NCBI GenBank assembly: GCA_015227615.1
Contig: JAALGZ010000055.1
Span: forward strand, 1-64,000
Reading direction: 5' to 3'
Source of the DNA: Labyrinthula sp. Ha
Lineage: Eukaryota; Sar; Bigyra; Labyrinthulida; Labyrinthulaceae
DNA length: 64,000 nucleotides
Made by a program: the position numbers and the translations under genes. Within the stretch, counting starts at the first letter, position 1; every line of letters begins with the position of its first letter. Under the pieces are notes generated by a model. The model had not been told where the DNA came from. It did no database searches and was given only the letters and a program-made list of their open reading frames with translations. Shown here piece after piece: positions 59,441-64,000 of this stretch.

Positions 59441-62400
59441 GTAGGAGTTGTTGTTTTATCTTCTTGCTGAGAATATAAATTCAGTTTGACCAAACGGGAC
59501 AAAGCGATGGAAATATTGACATTTATTGTCCTAAATGGCCAAATACACACCTGGTACACAAATATAGGGACAAAAACAAGAGATATATGTTGTTCTACAG
59601 TCAATATATTGTCTAACCTATTTATCACTGGTTTCCTATCAGGACGATATTTGTCGATTTAAACATCTGTTAGCGTCTCAATTAGGTACTCTCCCAGTTC
59701 AGTTCTTACCTACTGTATCTTCCTGTGTTTTCATGGCTGAACGTTTTAGTTTGAAGTTGGGCTACGTATTTTGTGTAGTGTTCTATATCCAAAATCTCAA
59801 GATATTTTTACAGATTAAAGCATTAGATAAGAGTACTTTGCTTACTGTTTGACTTATCTTCCCAAAATTGTTGGGTTGGAAATATTTAACGATCACTTGC
59901 TGCTCTCCGGATTTCTCTAAGTGCCAGATCAAGCATCAAAACCTAGAATCAAGACATAAAGCGAAATTTTAGTAGTTGAAGTTTTTCTAAATCTGCGTAA
60001 TCATTAGCATCAGGATGCATAACCCTGGGGTTTGACCCACGTGCATTTATTCTTTTTTTATCTTTTTAATGAGTTACAGTTGACTTTTTTAAGGAGAATA
60101 TATATCCTTATGCTTAGAAGATAATTATCTGTAGAATATCTTGAAATTTAACCACTAATTTTCAATTACTTCAGAACAACTATTCTTGATAGAAGTCTTG
60201 TACGTCAATTCGAGTCCACAACCCGCACTTTACGCTTCCGCGGAAGTCAACAACAGTTTTCCAGCTCAACTCTACTTCGGCATTCAGAGAGGTTAATGAT
60301 ACCCACATGATTTATAAGTGATTAAATAACTTAGCCAAAACCGAAACAAACAAAATAATAAACATATTAGTATCAGATATCCTCTTTAAATTCACACGGC
60401 TCTTGTATCGAAAGAAGTATATATCAGTTCTTAAGAAAATAGTTAACTAAGTAACCTTGAAGAAGAAATTATTACAGAGCTAGTCATGATACATCTAAGG
60501 TTTCTCTTTTTATGCAAATTTTGACTTTGTAAATAATTCAAGCAGTAATTTTATAGTAGCCAAGACAGAGAATCTGAAATATATTACTGGTCTTTATGGT
60601 AATTCTGCAGGTAACGCGCCGTGCCGGCCCATCTCTAACCGTGGAAAAGTTTATTAAAAAAATAGTATGTCAAAGTCTTGGTTTCGAGTAGAAATTGATA
60701 AAATGTTGATTCAGAAAAAAGACATATGTGAGTGGCTGTGACATGTATTTCACTCAGTTTCTATGAACTTAGATTTAACACGCAAAATTGAAAATATTTC
60801 CCACAAAGCATGTGTATATATATATATATATCACTGGCAAGACAGAATCACTTTAAAAGATAATATCCACAACGTTAGTACAACCAACTTAGTGGATATG
60901 GAGCTTCAGTGCTCTAGCGCAAGATAATCCAGCAATACCTACAACAACCATAAATATTTTTTACAAATATTGAATAAACTCGGACACTTAGTTCTATGTA
61001 TTCATTTTCCAACTAGTTAGAATTAAAAAATGATTCATTGAAGTTTAATTCATAAGCTTCACTGAATTTCACTCGGCACAAAGATTTTGCACAAAACCTC
61101 TTTTACAACTTTTGAGGACCTGGCGCCGCATAGAACTGGTCTTAAAGAATCAGAGGAGTTTATCAAATTTGGTTTCAACTTGATGCGGTCTAAGCCAAAT
61201 GTGTATTAAAAAACAATAAGCTTTAATTCTATGAAATTAGAATATTCAATACTTGAGAGAAGCCCTTAATTGACACATCAAATAAATGCTGATTGAAACA
61301 AACAGAGAATGAATATTTACCCGAACGGTAGAAAGTTTATTATACAGTAAAGGAAAGATATTATACCTTAATGGGGAAAATTTTCAAAAAGTGATACTAT
61401 TTCAGGCCACAAGAAATATTAAATACCATAAGCAAAACTTTATGTCAGATTACATAGATCTGTTGTGCCCAGGTGTCAGTGCATAATATCATTATGCTTA
61501 TTAAATTGATCAAAAGTAAATCATAGTAAAGTTACCATCATAAAAAAAATGTTCAATAATAAAAACCTATTTCATAGGATTTAAAGTAATATTTTCGACT
61601 ATATAAGGTTGGTTAATGGGACTATAAGAACACAATTCCTCATAGAAAGATGTTCATTAAGTAAATATTTTGATGGATCAATTTACCCCATATAGATAAA
61701 GATTAATTTAGCTAAAATTTATTATTATTTTTACTTGAACTAACATACAAGTAAACTATTAGGCGACGTGGTAACGTCTACTTATTTCATTATTGGTGCA
61801 GTTGCATTTTAACTTTGTTTACCTATTTACCATATCCGTTTGTTCTGATACTAGTAATCGAATGATTGAAAGAAGCATGCTAAAGTAATTCACAGAAATC
61901 CTTTTACGCCATTATGTTCACTTATTCCGTCACAATACTGAAGCAGTTTATTTTGTATTATTCGTTTGCTTTTCTCATTCGAGTACCGTTGTATCAAAAT
62001 ACTTTTGCACGTTCCAAAAGCTTTTCGTCAAGTCATATAGCAAGTATGAAATGACCATTTAAGCTTCCTAAAAGTTGTTGCATTCCTAAGGTATACTTTG
62101 AAACAAATTAAGTTTTTATCTTGTTGTAATGTATCAAATTATAACTTTTTTAGCTGCATGAAGATGCATAGAGTATAACCTCATTGTTGGCTAATTCGAA
62201 CTATTGAGAAAATTTCCGAGCAACTGATTGTGCCTGATATCGCATTGTGATATGGATGGGAAATTATTGTTTATTCCTTGATATCAATTTGATTAAGCTT
62301 TACTAAAGGAGGCATAAAGAACCCAACATGAAATCTAATATATGCCTTGTAGAATGTATTAAGAAAATTGATGGCGGGGTTTATGAACCTCAAAAGTCCT

Positions 62401-64000
62401 GCAATTTTCTTCAGTCCATTCTACTTTGGTAATCATGAATTTCTCAATAAATAAGTTCCCAGACTACACCCTGGATACACGACAGCACTTATCACAGTTC
62501 GATTGGTATTTCAGCTTGCTTGTAGTATAAGTTTCCATGAAGAACAAATTTGAGGTAGTAGATAGGCTACAGAGATTTTGGAACGTAATTAGTATTTTTT
62601 TGTTTATCATAGGATTGATACAATTCTGAAAACCGTTATTATTTCCATCAACACTCAAGTTTTAATTGTGGTGCTCTCCAGTTTTGTTAATACGCAGTTA
62701 TACTCTTAGAATTTCCTAGGTAATAACCTAAACAGTATTTTGCCGTATATGTTAAGGGCTAGGTTTTAAACAGCTACTTTTCTTATATGTAGTCCTGAGA
62801 GCACATATGTACTTCTAATAAATTCAAGTTTTTTGAATTATCACAAGAATAATAGCCTATAATTCTAGTTGCGATTCTCATCGAGCTAAACAGGACTTGA
62901 GAAAAAGGCTACCGGTAGTACTTGGCAGATCTTATTGCTAGATATACACGTTATTCTACATTGTTATGAATATATATTCTCACGGTAGAGGTATTTTCAT
63001 GTTGCAATCATACTGGGTCTTATAGACGGAGTGTATTTTATACCGCTTTACCCAACAACCCACCAGAGGAGAACGGCGATGTTGAATGTTAAGTCACGGG
63101 TTATATATTTCATGTCACATATTTTCATTGTCTAGTCTACTGGGCTTTATCGTATCATACCCTGAAAAGAGTTATACTTGCATATGCTCTTGTAATTTTA
63201 CTTAGAGTAGGGCTTAATTAACAACCAGGCAAAATCCCAAAAAAATGAATAAATTCCAATAATCTAATCCATTAACATATTAGTTGCAGGAGAAGTGCTT
63301 CGATAATTTTCTAGACAAAAACATGCAATTAGAATGAATATGTAAAGGAATGAAACTTTCAAAGATCTGCATGATCAAAAAGTTTAGTTCACTGGCGAAA
63401 CGGTTTTATGGACAAGGAAGGAAAAGTATCCATACACCAGTTAACAAGGATGGGCAATGGTTGCTTGCTATTTGAATACAGAGTCGATTTTGTAGAGGTT
63501 TTTGTAGAACTACAGGTTAGTAAACAACCTGTAGTTATTGCTTAGGTGACATTATGGTGCGTGGAATTTACCGGGTTTTTAATTGAGTAATTAAATATAA
63601 TTGCTATCTTGTTTGCTGATTCGACTATTTTTTTGCAAAACTCTCTGCTGAGAAGATTGAAGGTTTGTACCGGTGCTGCGTCGAAGATGGTTTTGGGGAT
63701 TATTTTTGTTATCTTTCCAAGGCGATTCATGCCATAAGAGCATGTTTTCTGGAATCATGTCATTAGACCGGCTCTATGAAAATGGGTTAGCATATCTTTT
63801 AATGATCCCGAACAAATCAGTCGCTATGACTGTTTACCTTTACTTTCAGTTCTTACCTTTCAATTTTTTTAGTTTATTAATGATATACTTATTTGAGTTC
63901 TTATCGAAGTGCAATTCCAATTTCCTTTGATTCTAGGTTATTTTATGTTTCAAAGGAAAATTAGTATGTTACTAATTAGACCCGCATTTAGTTGGTTAAA
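59441..64000. other. AT-rich desert to the right edge
   Basis: No gene found. Short frames at 62464-62658, 63542-63730 and 63673-63930 lack motifs. It contains a (TA)n run at 60815-60830. Confidence 0.5.
60815..60830. repeat. (TA)n microsatellite
   Basis: Uninterrupted ta dinucleotides, about eight units. Confidence 0.9.

Noticed and set aside
63673-63930. Small membrane-protein gene at the right edge
   Set aside because: Composition follows the AT-rich background and no motif or context supports it.

Overview
This is eukaryotic nuclear DNA: AT-rich, gene-poor, standard genetic code (TAA and TAG both end well-supported reading frames). It carries a LINE, a Ty1/copia-like fossil, a probable hAT-like non-autonomous DNA transposon, and genes of eukaryote-only families: HSF-type DNA-binding proteins, 7TM-RGS receptors, an EF-hand protein, an IPT/TIG-domain protein and a GT23-like fucosyltransferase. 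The two genes whose splicing could be worked out (EF-hand protein, monoglyceride-lipase-like hydrolase) have three introns each, of only 28-32 nt, with GT...AG ends. The long genes (RecQ helicase, 1,941-residue STAND/WD40 protein) have none. I cannot name the species. Ultra-short introns in a repeat-laden AT-rich genome suggest an unusual protist lineage.

Layout. 1-2.6 kb: decayed LINE reverse transcriptase. 5.4-8.9 kb and 19.4-22.8 kb: two copies of a module with a short HSF-type gene and a convergent 7TM-RGS receptor gene; the second receptor copy is a pseudogene at its 5' end. 8.9-19.4 kb and 22.8-27.5 kb: AT-rich deserts with decayed fragments. 27.5-31.9 kb: RecQ helicase and a GT23-like glycosyltransferase, convergent and overlapping by their stop codons. 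34.6-43.2 kb: EF-hand protein (four exons), STAND NTPase/WD40 protein, and monoglyceride-lipase-like hydrolase (four exons). 43.2-52.5 kb: sparse, with two small hypothetical genes. 52.56-53.20 kb: hAT-like element. 53.3-56.4 kb: GC-richer copia-like gag/protease fossil. 57.25-58.06 kb: IPT/TIG-domain gene. 58.4-59.4 kb: unresolved multi-exon gene or pseudogene. The rest to 64 kb is desert.

The most interesting signals are: (i) the 28-32 nt introns, with a candidate branch-point adenine only a few bases from the 3' AG; (ii) the duplicated HSF/7TM-RGS module, where about 2.4 kb is nearly identical between copies while the receptors' membrane halves are old and diverged; (iii) inside that near-identical tract, the HSF C-terminal tail has 24 base differences, 22 of them amino-acid changing, while the DNA-binding domain and the non-coding flank are almost unchanged, which suggests diversifying selection; (iv) a large STAND protein with a TIR-like N-terminal fold, as in innate-immune or programmed-death sensors; (v) a shared CTAG that provides the stop codon for two convergent genes.

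Genes were read by eye from motifs and frame logic. No database search was run, so family names rest on recognisable motifs.
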